A stretch of 64,000 nucleotides of DNA from Oceaniovalibus sp. ACAM 378 (lineage in GTDB: Bacteria; Pseudomonadota; Alphaproteobacteria; Rhodobacterales; Rhodobacteraceae), in contig NZ_VSJK01000003.1 in the NCBI RefSeq assembly GCF_008085915.1, positions 186,001 through 250,000 of the forward strand, given 5' to 3'. Made by a program: the position numbers and the translations under genes. The notes beneath the pieces are model-generated. The model did not search any database. It was given only the letters and a program-made list of their open reading frames with translations, and was not told where the DNA came from. Shown piece after piece: positions 18,207-26,978 of the stretch (the first letter of the stretch is position 1; every line of letters begins with the position of its first letter).

Positions 18207-18232
18207 GGGGGCGGAGCGATCCGCCCCCTTTT
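18207..18232 (+). terminator. Terminator of the DUF481 gene
   Basis: GGGGGCGGA (18207-18215) pairs perfectly with TCCGCCCCC (18220-18228) around a GCGA tetraloop, followed by TTTT. It is placed 22 bases after the stop codon, before a convergent gene. Confidence 0.92.
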
Positions 18233-18259
18233 GCTTCGGGTAACCCAAGGTCCGCAGGC

Positions 18260-21160
18260 TCAGCCGGTCAGCGCCTTGGCAAGGGCTTCGACCGGGTGAT
18301 CGGGGCGATGTCCGGCAAAGCGCGCGGTCTGACAGCGGCAGGAAAATCCGGTCGCCACAACCGTTCGGTCTTTATCTGTGACCGGCCCGCGCCATGACAG
18401 ATCGAAAATGTCGCGCGACATGTCCTTGTGTTCGGCCTCATGTCCGAACAGACCCGCCATTCCGCAGCATCCCACACTTTCAACCGTCAGCTTCAGCCCG
18501 CAGTGGGCAAATATTTCCTGCCAGAGGCGGGTATGGCCGGGGTCGCCCGAGGCCTGCGTGCAGTGGGGCAAAAGCGTCAGCGCGGCGGTGGCCCGCGATG
18601 CAGGCAGATCACCGCGCCGCCCGTGCAGAAACTGTTCCAGCGACAGGATCTCGACCCCGTGGTCCGCAAGCGGCCATTCCTGACGCAGCGCCATAAGGAC
18701 CGCGGGTTCAACCACCACAAGCGGCGCTCCGGTCGCGGCAAGCGCCTTGAGCTGCAGCAATGCCGTGTCGCGGACCCGGTGAAAAGCATCAAGAAAACCG
18801 CGGACCTGCAACGCCTTGCCCATGGCAATCGGCGGGGTGGCATGCACCGTAACTCCCATCATCGCGATGATCCGGGCGGCGGCCAGCAGGGGGCCGGTGT
18901 CGAACACGCCAAGAAAGCTGTCGGTGATCAGAATCGCGGACTGTCCGGCGGGGGCCGACAGGCGTGGGCGATCCGGCGCGATGATCACCGCGCCCGCCTG
19001 GCGCAAAGCCCGTTCCGCCGGGATCGGCGTCAGCGAAGGCAGGTCGCACAGCGCCGCGATCCGCCAGGGCATCACTGACATCGCAAGGTTCGACAGGCGG
19101 GGCAGGTGGCGGGCCAGCAGGGTCAGACGCTCCATCCAACGGACCAGATGATCGCGCCGGGGCCGGTGCGTCGTGGCGTGATGACGGTGCAGGAACTGCG
19201 CTTTCATCTCGGGGATATCCACCCTGATCGGACAAAGCGACGTGCAGGACTTACAGGACAGGCAGGTGTCCAGAGTTGTCGCCAGCGCATCCGCCGCCGC
19301 ACGCGCCGGGGCACCGCCCGGATCATCGGCCAGATGGCGCTGCCAGTCGCGGATCAGCGCGGCCCGGCCTTTGGGCGACTGAAGACGGTCACCTGTGGCC
19401 TTGAAGGACGGGCACATGGTGCGCGCGGGCGACCAGTCGAAACAGGCGCCATTGCCATTGCAAGCGATGGCAGGGGCAAAATCGCGCCGTGCATCGGCAG
19501 GGATCTTGGCATCCGCTTCGCCACGAAACGGCGTCGTGTCGATTTTCAGCAGGGGGCCAGTGGCCCCGTCAGCCTGAACCAGCTTGCCGGGGTTTAGCAG
19601 GTTGGCCGGGTCGCATGCCGTCTTGATCCGGCCCATCAGGGAAAACAGCACCGGGCCGACCCGCCCCTCAAGGTATTCACCGCGCACACCCTTGCCGTGT
19701 TCGCCCCAGATCAGCCCGCCATGGCGTTGGGTCAGTGCGGCGACCGCATCCGAGATCGGGCGAATGCGCGCCCGGTCGGCATCGCTTAACATGTCGAGCA
19801 TCGGGCGCACATGCACACAGCCTACATCGGCATGGCCGAACATACCGTATTCCAGCCCCTGAGCATCCAGAAGCGCGCTGAATTCACGCACGAATTCCAC
19901 CAGATGTTCAGGCGGCACGGCGGCGTCTTCGACAAAGGGCACACCCCGGCGCGGTCCGTCGCCCGAGGCAAGCAGGCCCACCGCCTCGCTGCGCAGGGTC
20001 GCCAGAGCGGCCATCCCGGCGCTGTCCTGAGTGGGCAACACTCCAAGCGCAGTAATCCGCGAAGCCCGCGCTGCCGCCGCCACTGCATCCAGCGCCGTCG
20101 TCACATCTTCGGGGGTTTCGCCCGATACTTCGGCGAACAGCAGCCCGCCAGCGTTCGCAAGATCACCCAGAATCGGCGCGACGGCCTCCCAGACTGCCGC
20201 GCCGCGCCCGAGACGCAGCACTTTATCATCCAGAAATTCAATCGCATCCGGGTCGGCCACCAGAAGATCGGGCACCGCACGCAACGCGGCGTCGCAATCG
20301 CTGTAACCGATTACCGCCGCCCCCTTATGAAGCGGCACTCGTGACAGGCGCAGGGTGATCCGGCCGATCAGCGCCAATGTGCCTTCGGAGCCTGCCAGAA
20401 GCCGGGTCAGCGCAAGCCCGCCATCGGCCCGCTGCACCTGTTTCAGGTTGAACCCGGTCAGCCCCCGGTTCATCGCCGGAAACACCCGGTCGATTTCATC
20501 GGAATGAGCGGGCAGATCATCGCGCAGCAGCGTGATAAGGCGGCCCAGAGTGCCACCTTTGTTCGCCACCGCGTCCAATTCATCGGGGCGCAGATCGCGC
20601 AGGGTGTCGCGGCTGCCGTCCGACCAGATCACCTCGGCGCACTCCAGATGATCCGATGTGCGCCCGAACCGGCGCGATCCCTTGCCCGAAGCATCGGTCG
20701 ATACCATGCCACCCAATGTTGCCCGGGTCGCGGTGGAAACGGTCGGGCCACACATCCAGCCCAGCGGCCTTGCGACGGCGTTCAACTGGTCCAGCACGAC
20801 ACCCGGCTCGATCACGGCCACCCCGGTTTCGGCGTCAATTTCAATGATCCGGTTCAGGTGGCGCGAACAGTCCATCACCACCGCGTCGGTCAGGGATTGC
20901 CCGTTGGTGCCGGTGCCGCCGCCCCGCGCCGTGATCGCGACGCCGTGCTTAGCGGCAAGCGTCATGGCGACGGCCATCGCGGCGATGTCGCGCGGTTCTA
21001 TCACTGCCTGGGGTAAGCGCTGATAGATGCTGTTATCGGTCGAAAGCACAACGCGCGCCGCGCGGTCGGTGCGGATCGTGCCGTTCCAGCCGACGGCGTT
21101 CAGGCCAGCGACAAAGGCGGCAGTAGCGGTTTCGGGCGACGGGCGAAGTGGGGCGTTCAT
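18260..21160 (-). CDS. FAD and Fe-S binding D-2-hydroxyacid dehydrogenase (YdiJ/D2HGDH-like)
   Basis: A 966-residue fusion. Residues about 40-190 form the PCMH FAD domain (ITARGGGTGTNGQSL), about 290-540 the FAD-oxidase C-terminal domain, and the last third a GlpC-like ferredoxin part with two cysteine clusters, CNGNGACFDWSPARTMCP near 566 and CLSCKSCTSLCP near 633, and one CCG motif (VGCCGMAG near 897). The second CCG motif is degenerate (FSCRCQT). E. coli YdiJ has this layout and oxidises D-2-hydroxyglutarate; D-lactate is the other likely substrate. Electrons would pass to the quinone pool. The ATG at 21158-21160 gives the family start. The gene lies downstream of ggt on the same strand, 141 bases away. 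Confidence 0.88.
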   Translation of the reverse strand: MNAPLRPSPETATAAFVAGLNAVGWNGTIRTDRAARVVLSTDNSIYQRLPQAVIEPRDIAAMAVAMTLAAKHGVAITARGGGTGTNGQSLTDAVVMDCSRHLNRIIEIDAETGVAVIEPGVVLDQLNAVARPLGWMCGPTVSTATRATLGGMVSTDASGKGSRRFGRTSDHLECAEVIWSDGSRDTLRDLRPDELDAVANKGGTLGRLITLLRDDLPAHSDEIDRVFPAMNRGLTGFNLKQVQRADGGLALTRLLAGSEGTLALIGRITLRLSRVPLHKGAAVIGYSDCDAALRAVPDLLVADPDAIEFLDDKVLRLGRGAAVWEAVAPILGDLANAGGLLFAEVSGETPEDVTTALDAVAAAARASRITALGVLPTQDSAGMAALATLRSEAVGLLASGDGPRRGVPFVEDAAVPPEHLVEFVREFSALLDAQGLEYGMFGHADVGCVHVRPMLDMLSDADRARIRPISDAVAALTQRHGGLIWGEHGKGVRGEYLEGRVGPVLFSLMGRIKTACDPANLLNPGKLVQADGATGPLLKIDTTPFRGEADAKIPADARRDFAPAIACNGNGACFDWSPARTMCPSFKATGDRLQSPKGRAALIRDWQRHLADDPGGAPARAAADALATTLDTCLSCKSCTSLCPIRVDIPEMKAQFLHRHHATTHRPRRDHLVRWMERLTLLARHLPRLSNLAMSVMPWRIAALCDLPSLTPIPAERALRQAGAVIIAPDRPRLSAPAGQSAILITDSFLGVFDTGPLLAAARIIAMMGVTVHATPPIAMGKALQVRGFLDAFHRVRDTALLQLKALAATGAPLVVVEPAVLMALRQEWPLADHGVEILSLEQFLHGRRGDLPASRATAALTLLPHCTQASGDPGHTRLWQEIFAHCGLKLTVESVGCCGMAGLFGHEAEHKDMSRDIFDLSWRGPVTDKDRTVVATGFSCRCQTARFAGHRPDHPVEALAKALTG

Positions 21161-21301
21161 GGGGCCCTGCATGTTGCGAGAGGGTGATTTCGGGTGTTCA
21201 GACCACTCGTGGTGCGGGGAATCAAGGGGCAGCCCCCGACGGCGCGGAGACCACGGCAAAACGGACCGGCCGGGCGGCGTTGGCGCAGCGACGCTGCCCA
21301 C

Positions 21302-22993
21302 TCATGCCTTGTCGGTTTTCGGAGTTTCAGGCGCACGGTCGGGCCAGAACCGGATGCCGGGACGTGCCTGTCCGCCGCCAAGTGCTGCGACCGTGCCATC
21401 GGCGCGCCAGCAGGCCGCGCCCTCCAAAGTGCCGTCCTTGTGAAAGGCGATGGCGTTCATCCCGCCGCCGACATGGGGCATCTGGCGCACCTCATGGCCC
21501 TTGGCGACCAATGCTGGTTCTTTTGGCGCAAACGCTTTTTCTATCTCCATGTGATACCCCTCGGTCCAGATCCGCGGTGCCTCGATCGCCTGTTGCAGCG
21601 TCATGCCATGATCGATCAGGTTGACGATGGACTGCAACGCCGAGGGGAAGATCCGCAACCCCCCGGGCAGACCCAAGGCCCAGCGCAACGCGCCGTCCTG
21701 CATCACGATCATCGGGGCCATGGATGTCGGCACCCGCTTGCCCGGAGCCACCGACAGCGCACGTCCGGGATGGGGGTCAAAGTTCATCATATAGTTGTTG
21801 GGGATGATCCCGGTGCCGGGCACCATGAAGCGGGCACCAAAGATGCCGTTGATCGTATGGGTGGCCGCCACTACGTTGCCGTGCCGGTCGGCGACAGTAA
21901 TATGCGTGGTGTCGCGGCTTTCATATCCGCCCTGAACGCGGGCAGGGGTGGCCACATCGCGCAGGCGGGCCAGACACTCGGCACCGTATTCCTTGGAGAT
22001 CAGTTTCGCCACCGGGACATCGATGAAATCCGGATCACCGCTGGCCGCGCGCCGGTCTTCAAAGCCGATGCGGATCACCTCGGCCATCAGATGCAGCCCC
22101 TCGGCGCTGCCAAACCCGAGGCCCTTTACGTCGAAGGATTCTAGGATGTTCAGCATCTGAGCGATATGCACCCCCGACGATGCGGGCGGCGGCGGGCCGA
22201 TGACGTCATAACCGCGATAGGTTCCGGTGATCGGCTCACGCAGTTGAACCTTGTAATCGCGCAGATCGGCAAGGGTCAGCCAACCGGCGTCATCGTCCCC
22301 TGTGGCGATCCTGTCGGCCATCGCAGCACCCAGAGGGCCACCGTGCAGGGCTGCGGCGCCGCCGGTTTCGATCTCGCGCAGGGCCTCGGCAAAATCGCCC
22401 TGCACCAGACGGTCGCCGGTGGCCAGCGGTGTGCCATCGGGCAACAACAGATCGGCAATCGTGCGGTCCTGCGACATGTCTTTGGCGGCGTCACTGATCG
22501 CGCCCGACAGATAGGGCGTGACAGCGAATCCGCGTCTTGCCAGATTGATCGCCGGGGCGATCACGTCGGCGAACGGCAACGCGCCGTGATCGGCCTGCAT
22601 CCGGCACCAGGCGGCAAGGTTTCCCGGAACGGCCACGGCTGACGGCCCCAAAGCCGAGCGTCGGCCGACCGTTTCCATGTGGTCTGGCGGCACGTCGGAT
22701 ACGGGTTGATATATTTCGGGGTGGGTTGCGGCGGGGCCATGGGCCATTCCGTCGTAAACCACATGCTGTCCATCAGCCATCCGCACATGGGCCAACCCGC
22801 CCCCGGCGATGCCCACCATCATCGGCTCGACTACGCAAAGCGCCAGCAGAGATCCGACGGCGGCATCAACGGCATTGCCGCCAGCGGCCAGAATCTCGTA
22901 CCCCGCAGCCGAGGCGCGCGGATGGTTCGTCACCACCATGCCGCCTTTGCCCGAGGCAGGCGACTTTTCGCAGGTGAAGGGAAGGTCTGTCAT
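21302..22993 (-). CDS. ggt: Gamma-glutamyltransferase family Ntn-hydrolase
   Basis: A 563-residue self-processing enzyme. The catalytic threonine is the first of TTHITV (Thr362), where cleavage gives the small subunit; the substrate loop PGTGIIPNNYM and the segment GGNAVDAAVG are also conserved. It would hydrolyse or transfer gamma-glutamyl groups. Unlike the periplasmic E. coli enzyme there is no signal peptide: the protein opens with MTDLPFTCEKSPASGKGG, so it should act in the cytoplasm on imported peptides. It is divergent from hyuA-hyuB (oxoprolinase-like) and a peptide transporter, which fits a gamma-glutamyl salvage route. Cephalosporin-acylase-like substrates cannot be excluded. Confidence 0.88.
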   Translation of the reverse strand: MTDLPFTCEKSPASGKGGMVVTNHPRASAAGYEILAAGGNAVDAAVGSLLALCVVEPMMVGIAGGGLAHVRMADGQHVVYDGMAHGPAATHPEIYQPVSDVPPDHMETVGRRSALGPSAVAVPGNLAAWCRMQADHGALPFADVIAPAINLARRGFAVTPYLSGAISDAAKDMSQDRTIADLLLPDGTPLATGDRLVQGDFAEALREIETGGAAALHGGPLGAAMADRIATGDDDAGWLTLADLRDYKVQLREPITGTYRGYDVIGPPPPASSGVHIAQMLNILESFDVKGLGFGSAEGLHLMAEVIRIGFEDRRAASGDPDFIDVPVAKLISKEYGAECLARLRDVATPARVQGGYESRDTTHITVADRHGNVVAATHTINGIFGARFMVPGTGIIPNNYMMNFDPHPGRALSVAPGKRVPTSMAPMIVMQDGALRWALGLPGGLRIFPSALQSIVNLIDHGMTLQQAIEAPRIWTEGYHMEIEKAFAPKEPALVAKGHEVRQMPHVGGGMNAIAFHKDGTLEGAACWRADGTVAALGGGQARPGIRFWPDRAPETPKTDKA

Positions 22994-23106
22994 TGCATTG
23001 CTGCCTTTCGCGCGAATTCAGGGCGCAGCCTGCCTGAAGCGGGACCTGCGGGACAAATCAGAAAGTTCTTGTTGGAAAAAAAACTTTTAGATTGGACCCG
23101 ATACTG

Positions 23107-23128
23107 TGACAGAGTGTCCTCTGGGTCA
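23107..23128. promoter_or_regulatory. Small palindrome in the ggt/hyuA divergent region
   Basis: CAGAG-TGTC-CTCTG (23110-23123) is a perfect five-base inverted repeat, flanked by TGAC and GTCA (23107 and 23125). The region lies between divergent ggt and hyuA and would suit an operator for a regulator of both. An AT-rich stretch (23067-23092) to its left probably holds one promoter. The match is short and there is no second copy, so this is weak. Confidence 0.25.
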
Positions 23129-23161
23129 ACTTCTGGGTGCGAAAGCAAGGAGACGTAGGCC

Positions 23162-23212
23162 ATGCCATCAATCGATCCGATTTCGACCTGCAATATGGGG
23201 AAAACGCGATGA
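23162..23212 (+). CDS. 16-codon upstream ORF coupled to hyuA
   Basis: A short frame translating to MPSIDPISTCNMGKTR. It has the best ribosome site of the region, AAGGAG at 23147-23152, nine bases before its ATG, and its stop TGA (23210-23212) overlaps the hyuA ATG (23209-23211) in ATGA. hyuA itself has only a weak purine-rich site (GGGGAAAA). The layout suggests that hyuA is translated by ribosomes finishing this small frame. The alternative is that hyuA begins at a GTG at 23137, which would remove the need for it. Confidence 0.4.
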   Translation: MPSIDPISTCNMGKTR

Positions 23213-25320
23213 AGGATGTGGCTCAATCGTCCGGTTCGTCGCAAGGCCGGGGAAATTCATGGCGTGTCGGTGTCGATTCGGGTGGGACATTCACAGATGT
23301 CTGTCTTTTCGACGAGGCAAGCGGTGAAATCTCGGTCTGGAAGGTCGCGTCAACCCCGGATGATCCATCACGCGGTATCGCCCAAGGGGTCGACGAAGGG
23401 CTGACCAACCGTGGTTTGGCGCAAGAAGACCGCACCGCCGCCGTTGCCTATCTGGGGCATGGCACAACGGTCGCAACGAATGCGCTGATCACCGGGGCGG
23501 GGGCCAAGCTGGGTCTGATCACCACCGACGGATTCCGTGATTTGCTTGAGATCGGACGTCAGAAACGCCCTGACCTGTATGATCTGTTTGCGGGCAAGCC
23601 AACCACTCTGGTGCCGCGCGAGTTGCGGTTTGGAGTCGCCGAGCGGGTGTTGCACACCGGCGAAGTCGCGACCGAACTGGACGAAGATGCGGTACGCGCC
23701 GCGGCGCGGGAAATGCGCGAAAAGGGTGTCGGGTCGGTCGCGATCTGCTTTCTCTATTCCTTCGTCAATCCGGCGCACGAAAAGGCCGCCCGCGCCATCG
23801 TTGCACAGGAAATGCCCGACGCCTTCATCTGCGCCAGTCACGAAATCGCGCCCGAGTTCCGCGAGTTCGAGCGGCTTTCGACCGCCACGGTCAACGCCTA
23901 TCTCGGCCCGATCATGAGCCGCTATATCTCGCGCTTGTCCCCCCGGTTCGTCGATATGGGGGTGACGGTCGCACCGCATCTGACCCAGTCGAACGGCGGC
24001 GTTGTGCGGTTTGACGCGGCGGCTGAATCGCCGGTGCGCGCGGTGTTGTCCGGACCATCCACCGGCGTGGTGGCGGCCCGGGCCATCGGCACGCGGGCCG
24101 GGTTTGACGATATCATCACCTTCGACATGGGCGGCACGTCTTCGGATGTGGCGCTGATGGCCGGGGGCGATGTCGCCCAGACCAACGAGAGCACGGTTCA
24201 CGGCTATCCGATCAAGGCGCCGATGCTGGACATTCACACGGTCGGGGCTGGCGGCGGTTCGATCGCGTCGATCGACTCGGGCGGATTGCTCAAGGTGGGG
24301 CCGGAAAGCGCCGGTGCCGATCCCGGGCCGGTCTGTTACGGGCGCGGTGCCACCCGGCCCACGGTGACGGATGCCAATATCGTTTTGCAAATCCTCAACC
24401 CGACCCATCTTCTGGATGGCCGGATGAAGGTGCGCCGCGATCTGGCGGTCGAGGCGATTGGTCAGATGGCCGAGAAGCTGGGCATGGGGCTGGAGCAGAC
24501 CGCGCAGGGCATTCTGTCAGTGGTCAGCGCCAATATGGCCAAGGCAATCAGGGTCGTTTCAGTCCAGCGCGGCCATGATCCGCGGGCCTATGCGCTGATG
24601 GCCTTTGGTGGGGCAGGGCCGTTGCATGCGGTGCGTCTGGCGCAGGAATTGGGGATGGCAAAGGTGATCGTGCCGCGCAACCCCGGCATCCTGTGCGCCA
24701 TGGGTCTGTTGCTGACCGACCTGCGCGCCGATTTCGCGACGACGCGGCTTTTGCCGCTTGAACCCGAGGCGCTGAGCCGAATTGCTGCATCCCTGGACGC
24801 TGTCGATGCCGAAGGCGCGGCGTGGTTCGAGGATGAGGAAATCGCGCCCGAGGATCGGCGCACGGCCCGCCGCATCGACATGCGATACGAAGGACAGAAC
24901 CACGAACTGGCCATTGCAGTGCCTGATGGCCCGCTGGACGGGGCCGCTCTGGATCAACTCAAACGTGCCTTTGACGAGGTCCATACCCGCCGCTACGGTT
25001 TCGCGGTCGAGGGCGAGCGGATCAACTGCGTCACCTTCCGCCTTGAGGCAACCGGCGTGGTGCAAAAGGCGGCGCTGCCCGAAGTGGCGGAAGGCCCGGC
25101 CGATGCCTCGGGCGCCGTGACAGGTGCCCGCGAAGTGTGGTATCCCGAGACCGGGGCTTTTACCGAAACCGCCCTCTATGCCCGAGACAGGCTGCACGCT
25201 GGCATGGCGTTCAATGGCCCGGCCATCGTCGAGCAGATGGACACCACCACGCTGATCCCACCCGGAGTCTCGGTGCGGGTCGACACGCTTGACAACCTGA
25301 TCCTGGAGCTTGGCAAATGA
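23209..25320 (+). CDS. hyuA: Hydantoinase/5-oxoprolinase subunit A
   Basis: A 703-residue HyuA. The N-terminal ATP-binding site reads RVGVDSGGTFTDVCLFDE; the second phosphate site appears as ITFDMGGTSSDVALMAGG, and GAGGGSIASID is conserved. With HyuB it opens five-membered cyclic amides (5-oxoproline, hydantoins, N-methylhydantoin) at the expense of ATP. The exact substrate cannot be read off; the divergent ggt and peptide importer favour 5-oxoproline or a gamma-glutamyl-derived lactam. The start chosen is ATG 23209, which leaves about 15 residues before the conserved region. Its stop overlaps hyuB by four bases. Confidence 0.88.
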   Translation: MKDVAQSSGSSQGRGNSWRVGVDSGGTFTDVCLFDEASGEISVWKVASTPDDPSRGIAQGVDEGLTNRGLAQEDRTAAVAYLGHGTTVATNALITGAGAKLGLITTDGFRDLLEIGRQKRPDLYDLFAGKPTTLVPRELRFGVAERVLHTGEVATELDEDAVRAAAREMREKGVGSVAICFLYSFVNPAHEKAARAIVAQEMPDAFICASHEIAPEFREFERLSTATVNAYLGPIMSRYISRLSPRFVDMGVTVAPHLTQSNGGVVRFDAAAESPVRAVLSGPSTGVVAARAIGTRAGFDDIITFDMGGTSSDVALMAGGDVAQTNESTVHGYPIKAPMLDIHTVGAGGGSIASIDSGGLLKVGPESAGADPGPVCYGRGATRPTVTDANIVLQILNPTHLLDGRMKVRRDLAVEAIGQMAEKLGMGLEQTAQGILSVVSANMAKAIRVVSVQRGHDPRAYALMAFGGAGPLHAVRLAQELGMAKVIVPRNPGILCAMGLLLTDLRADFATTRLLPLEPEALSRIAASLDAVDAEGAAWFEDEEIAPEDRRTARRIDMRYEGQNHELAIAVPDGPLDGAALDQLKRAFDEVHTRRYGFAVEGERINCVTFRLEATGVVQKAALPEVAEGPADASGAVTGAREVWYPETGAFTETALYARDRLHAGMAFNGPAIVEQMDTTTLIPPGVSVRVDTLDNLILELGK

Positions 25321-26897
25321 GCATGACCCTCGATCCCATTACCGTCGAAGTGATCGGCGCGGCACTGTCCTCGATTGTCGAGGAAACCGGCGAGGCCCTG
25401 GTGCGCGCCTCCTATTCCACCAACATCAAGGAGCGGCGCGACTGTTCCACCGCGCTGTTCGACCGCGCGGGGCGCACGCTGTGTCAGGCCGAACATATCC
25501 CGATCCATCTGGGCAGCTTCCTTGATTTTATCCCGATGGTTCTGGCTGCCCATGATCCGGCTGAAATGCGGCCGGGTGACGTGTTCGTCGGCAATGACGC
25601 CTATCAGGGCGGCGGAACGCACCTGCCCGATATCGTTCTGGCGCAACCGATCTTTATCGACGGCACGCTGGTCGCCTGGACGGTGAACCTCGCGCATCAC
25701 TCTGATTTCGTGGATCGCGGTCATGCGCATATCTATCAGGAGGGTTTGCGGATTCCGCCGATCCGCCTGTACCGGGCCGCAGAGCTGCAAAAAGACGTGC
25801 AGGACATGATCCTGCTGAACTGTCAGGTGCCGCGCGAACGTCTGTCTGATCTGCGCGCCCAGATGGCGGCAAACCGGGTGGGCGTGCAGCGGTTCACCGA
25901 TCTCTGTGCCCGTTACGGAGTCGATACGGTGCTTGCCTCGGGCGAGGCGCTGCTCGACTATGCCGAGCGCAAGATGCGCGCCGGGCTGTCGGCGCTGCCC
26001 GATGGGCGCTGGCGGTTCGAAGATGTGTTCGACAGTCTGGATTTCGACGACCCGCTGCAACTGGCGGTGGAAATCACCATCAAGGGTGGCGATATCACGC
26101 TGGACTTCGAAGCGCCGCCGCAGGTCCGTTCGGGCATCAACATGACCCGCACCGCGCTGCTTGCGACCGTATACTACATTGTGAAATCGGTGGTTGATCC
26201 CACGGTCCTGCCCAATGCGGGGCTGGCGCGGGCGATCACGGTGAATGCGCCACAGGGTTCGGTGGTCAGCTGTGCCCATCCGGCGGCGGTGAATGGGCGG
26301 GTGCAAACCTGCCAACGGGTTGCAGACCTTATTCTGGGCGCTCTGGCACAGGCGGCACCCACCCGGGTTTCGGCCTGCACCAATTCGGCCTGCACGGTCG
26401 CTGTGTTTTCCGGCACCCGCCAGACCGGCCCTGAAGCAGGCAATTACTGGGTTTACCTTGAAACCATCGGCGGTGGTGGCGGGGCGCGGGCCGACGGTGA
26501 CGGGCTGGACGGAATCCATGTCCATGTCACCAATACGTCGAACCTGCCGATCGAGGCGCTTGAACTTGAATATCCCCTGATCCTTGAACGTTACGAGCTG
26601 ATCGACGGGTCGGGCGGAGAAGGGCGACACCGGGGCGGTATGGGGCTGCGCCGGGTTTACCGCGCGACCGAGGACTGCATGGTCCGCGTCGATATCTCGC
26701 GCACCCAGTCCCGGTCGTGGGGGCTTGATGGCGGCGGCGAAGGCGGACACGGGGCCTTTTCCACCGGCCCGGAAACCCAACCCTTTGAGCGCGGTTGCGG
26801 GACGTTGCGGGCGGGTGAATGGCTTGAGGTCATGACGCCCGGTGGCGGGGGCCATGGGCGCGCGCCGCTTCAGGATGCGAAGATCGCCGCCGAATGA
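25317..26897 (+). CDS. hyuB: Hydantoinase/5-oxoprolinase subunit B
   Basis: A 526-residue HyuB, partner of the preceding ATPase subunit. Conserved segments include VGNDAYQGGGTHLPDIVL, AHHSDFVDRGHA (replacing the common AHWADVGG type) and the glycine-rich end TPGGGGHG. The ATGA overlap with hyuA shows coupled translation. 81 bases separate it from the substrate-binding protein gene with no terminator, so transport and hydrolysis genes are likely one transcript. Confidence 0.88.
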   Translation: MSMTLDPITVEVIGAALSSIVEETGEALVRASYSTNIKERRDCSTALFDRAGRTLCQAEHIPIHLGSFLDFIPMVLAAHDPAEMRPGDVFVGNDAYQGGGTHLPDIVLAQPIFIDGTLVAWTVNLAHHSDFVDRGHAHIYQEGLRIPPIRLYRAAELQKDVQDMILLNCQVPRERLSDLRAQMAANRVGVQRFTDLCARYGVDTVLASGEALLDYAERKMRAGLSALPDGRWRFEDVFDSLDFDDPLQLAVEITIKGGDITLDFEAPPQVRSGINMTRTALLATVYYIVKSVVDPTVLPNAGLARAITVNAPQGSVVSCAHPAAVNGRVQTCQRVADLILGALAQAAPTRVSACTNSACTVAVFSGTRQTGPEAGNYWVYLETIGGGGGARADGDGLDGIHVHVTNTSNLPIEALELEYPLILERYELIDGSGGEGRHRGGMGLRRVYRATEDCMVRVDISRTQSRSWGLDGGGEGGHGAFSTGPETQPFERGCGTLRAGEWLEVMTPGGGGHGRAPLQDAKIAAE

Positions 26898-26978
26898 CCT
26901 GACACAGCGTCAATAAAGAACGCGAAAAAACCGGATGGGACAGAGACAATGTTCCGCCTTCAACAAGGAGAACCACAT

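Noticed and set aside
23137-23208. GTG start for hyuA at 23137
   Set aside because: It would add 24 residues unlike the family and lacks a ribosome site; kept only as an alternative.
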